Source of the DNA: Theileria orientalis strain Shintoku
Taxonomy: Eukaryota > Apicomplexa > Aconoidasida > Piroplasmida > Theileriidae
DNA length: 64,000 bases
Direction of reading: 5' to 3'
Assembly: GCF_000740895.1 (NCBI RefSeq)
Contig: NC_025261.1
Location: 2,046,001 to 2,110,000 of the forward strand
Positions within the stretch are counted from its first letter, which is position 1. Every line of letters begins with the position of its first letter. The notes under the pieces were generated by a model. The model did no database searches. It was not told the origin of the DNA and saw nothing but the letters and a program-made list of their open reading frames with translations. This document shows positions 62,109 to 64,000 of this stretch, in pieces. A program made the position numbers and the translations under genes.

Positions 62109-64000
62109 ATGGATCACAAAGAGATAAGTAAATCGCATACTTTTAGCGAAAACGAAAGTAAATCGTCGAAGCTTGAGACGAAGGAAATCCAGAGCAGAGA
62201 TATGGCCGAGAGCCGAGATATGGCAGAAAGCGGAGATATGGCGGAAAGCGGAGATAGAAAAGTGAAGTATAAGAAGATATTCAAGGACTGCTACTTCTGC
62301 ATAGGAGACGTGAGCAGGAGCTACAGAGAGTACTTCGAAGCGTGCAAGGGAAGATGCTCAGTCTCAGTGGTGTCATTCAGAAACAGACTGATAGACATAG
62401 TGCTGAAGAGAGGAGGGGGGCTGGAGGCGTCGCTCTCGCCGTACGTGACACACTTCGTAGTGGAGAGAGCAGGAGCAAGCGAACGCTGGTGGATAAGAAG
62501 AAGAGCGAAGGGCACGCCGAAAAAGTACCACTTCGTGACAGCAAAGTACGTAGTCGAAAGCCACATGAAGGGAAAAAGGCTTCACGAGAGCTCGTACGTG
62601 CCGAAGTTCCTGAAAACGCCAGGAGTGTTGATACTGCCGCCGTCGAACGAAGGGACGCCAGACAGAGGGGAGAGCGAGCCGTCGACGCCGAGTCCGAGAG
62701 GAGAGTCGTACAGAATCATGGAAAGCTGGGCGCAGACGCTGGAGGCTGAGGAGCTCGAGGACTTCAAGAGCATGGACGTGGGAATATACATGAACGGGAA
62801 CATAGTCTACATCTACATGGAAAACTTCCTGGTGGAAACGCTGGTGGTAGAGGGACTGCGAGTGCCAGCAGCAGTGTACAGCTGCGACCAAGTGATATCA
62901 GTGAACGCACAAGGAACCGAAGCAGGAATAAGAAAGGGCATGCACGTGAAGACGGCGAGAAGCAAGGGCGTCGCAGACCTGAGGCTGGCGAAGTACAACT
63001 ACGAAAAGGTGGTGGAGAGAGGACTGAGCGTGGTGAGGTTCCTGCGCGAGTACACGACCCACATACTCTCGCCCTACTACAACGAGTTCTACCTGCAGCT
63101 CTCGTACGAGAGAGCGCGAGAGCTGCTGGGGGAGTCGGGGTCGAAGGAGGACGACAAAGAAAACATGCGCAAACTGGCAGCAAAGATATACGCAGAGTTC
63201 CCAGGAGAGTGCGTCATGGGCCTGGGAAAAAACATGCTGATAGCGAAGCTGGCGGCGAAGAAGTGCAGGAACCTGAAGGTGAACTCGCAGGAGTCAGATT
63301 ACGACTACGAGATGTCGCCAGTGCTCTCGATCTACGGAATTAACGGAGGAGAGTCGCTGGTGTCTGAGAACATCTGCGTCGTCGACGACGGCTTCAAGTT
63401 CCTCAACAACGTGCACCTGAGCGAGATCCCGGGCGTGGGAGTGCTGTGGCCGGTGCTGAAGAGCAGAGGCCTGCTGACGTGCAACGACGTGCGCAAAAAG
63501 GGGACGCCGCTCTGCCTGCAGAGCATCCTGGGCGGGCGGATGGGGAAGATGGTCTACAACTTCTGCTTCGGCTACGACTACAGGTGCTCCAACCTGCCGA
63601 AGAAGCAGCTGGACTTCTTTCTTAACAAGTCGTTCAGGACGCGATCACGGGTGCCCTCTGCACACGTCCGACGAAGTCAGCCCAGTCAACGAAGTCAACC
63701 TAATGAATGTAGTCAACGAAGTCAACCTAATGAATGTAGTCAACGAAGTCAACCCAATGAGTCTAGTCAACGAAGTCAACCCAATGAGTCTAGTCAACGC
63801 AATCGACCCAATGAGTCTAGTCAACGCAATCGACCCAATGAATCTAGCCAGCTTAGCCAAAGAAATCAAGATAATCAGCCTATTCAACCTAGTCGATCCA
63901 GTCACCCTAAAGAATGTAGCCATTGCACTGAGTCCAGGCAGTCCAGTCAACCAAGTCAAAGAAGCCAACAAAGTGAAGAGTCTATATTCAAGAAAATGCT
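62109..64000 (+). CDS. REV1: REV1-like protein: BRCT plus Y-family polymerase domain, partial at the right edge
   Basis: The open frame runs off the window, so the C-terminus is missing. Residues about 55-165 form a BRCT domain (IFKDCYFCIGDV, THFVVERAG, KYVVESHMKGKRLHESSYVPKF). Residues about 225-500 match the Y-family polymerase fold: EAGIRKGMHVK (finger), MGLGKNMLIAKLAAKK (palm), LSEIPGVGVLW (helix-hairpin-helix) and a little-finger start. However, the first catalytic Asp is Tyr236 (IYMENF) and the SxDE pair reads Asn325-Glu326 (YYNEFYLQL), so two of three metal ligands are absent. Residues about 526-579 are 9-residue SQRSQPNES repeats. The N-terminus has MAESGD repeats. REV1 normally acts as a translesion scaffold and dCMP transferase. 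Confidence 0.8.
   Translation, partial: MDHKEISKSHTFSENESKSSKLETKEIQSRDMAESRDMAESGDMAESGDRKVKYKKIFKDCYFCIGDVSRSYREYFEACKGRCSVSVVSFRNRLIDIVLKRGGGLEASLSPYVTHFVVERAGASERWWIRRRAKGTPKKYHFVTAKYVVESHMKGKRLHESSYVPKFLKTPGVLILPPSNEGTPDRGESEPSTPSPRGESYRIMESWAQTLEAEELEDFKSMDVGIYMNGNIVYIYMENFLVETLVVEGLRVPAAVYSCDQVISVNAQGTEAGIRKGMHVKTARSKGVADLRLAKYNYEKVVERGLSVVRFLREYTTHILSPYYNEFYLQLSYERARELLGESGSKEDDKENMRKLAAKIYAEFPGECVMGLGKNMLIAKLAAKKCRNLKVNSQESDYDYEMSPVLSIYGINGGESLVSENICVVDDGFKFLNNVHLSEIPGVGVLWPVLKSRGLLTCNDVRKKGTPLCLQSILGGRMGKMVYNFCFGYDYRCSNLPKKQLDFFLNKSFRTRSRVPSAHVRRSQPSQRSQPNECSQRSQPNECSQRSQPNESSQRSQPNESSQRNRPNESSQRNRPNESSQLSQRNQDNQPIQPSRSSHPKECSHCTESRQSSQPSQRSQQSEESIFKKM
63684..63845 (+). repeat. 27-bp coding minisatellite in the REV1-like gene
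   Basis: Six tandem 27-bp units encode SQRSQPNE(C/S), the last two with SQRNRPNES, followed by diverged copies to about 63960. The repeat begins about 20 codons after the polymerase core. Confidence 0.93.

Overview
The window is nuclear DNA of an apicomplexan parasite, most likely a piroplasm of the genus Theileria. The reasons are: densely packed genes with spacers that are mostly under 1 kb and AT-rich; many very short GT-AG introns (28-40 nt); low-complexity inserts inside conserved proteins; and a characteristic gene set (6-Cys surface protein, parasite FNT-type transporter, atypical adaptin-ear protein). Most genes have GC-rich third codon positions, which would fit a T. orientalis-like genome better than T. 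parva or T. annulata. That species guess is inference only.

Layout. 0.7-2 kb: a secreted protein. 2-13 kb: a divergent pair, a VPS54-like GARP tether subunit (-) and a 2,071-residue protein ending in an adaptin appendage (+). 13-21 kb: a SOSS-B-like OB-fold protein, an FKBP-TPR prolyl isomerase, the GPI-transamidase subunit PIG-S and actin. 22-31 kb: an unknown two-exon gene, a 12-exon aromatic-type FAD monooxygenase, a 6-Cys protein and a four-helix membrane protein. 31-41 kb: RNase P subunit p30, then a roughly 1.9-kb segment duplicated about 6 kb downstream. Each copy holds a fast-evolving cysteine protein followed after 4 nt by a DPH4-like J protein; the second DPH4 has one internal stop. 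An unknown gene, FEN1 and ZRANB2 lie between the copies. 41-49 kb: a GB1/RHD3 GTPase, a fidgetin/katanin-type AAA ATPase and an FNT transporter. 49-58 kb: Listerin, Bax-inhibitor-1 and NAD(P)HX epimerase, the last two tail to tail with 1 nt between stops. 57.7-64 kb: a possible mitoribosomal protein, pseudouridine synthase PUS7/TruD, the prenylated SNARE YKT6 and a REV1-like BRCT plus Y-family polymerase that runs off the end.

Several genes had to be rebuilt across introns because single reading frames show only pieces of them: PIG-S, FKBP-TPR, the monooxygenase, ZRANB2, FEN1, Listerin's RING, BI-1 and NAXE. All joins below preserve reading frame and use GT-AG sites.

Most unusual observations: (1) a 29-residue cassette, about 90% identical in DNA, inside the two neighbouring but unrelated trafficking genes; (2) a REV1-like polymerase that has lost two of its three catalytic carboxylates; (3) a duplicated dicistronic-looking unit whose upstream noncoding DNA looks better conserved than one of its proteins; (4) a roughly 108-bp nearly identical element just 3' of two adjacent genes, bracketing the 6-Cys gene; (5) long introns that are mostly built of minisatellites.
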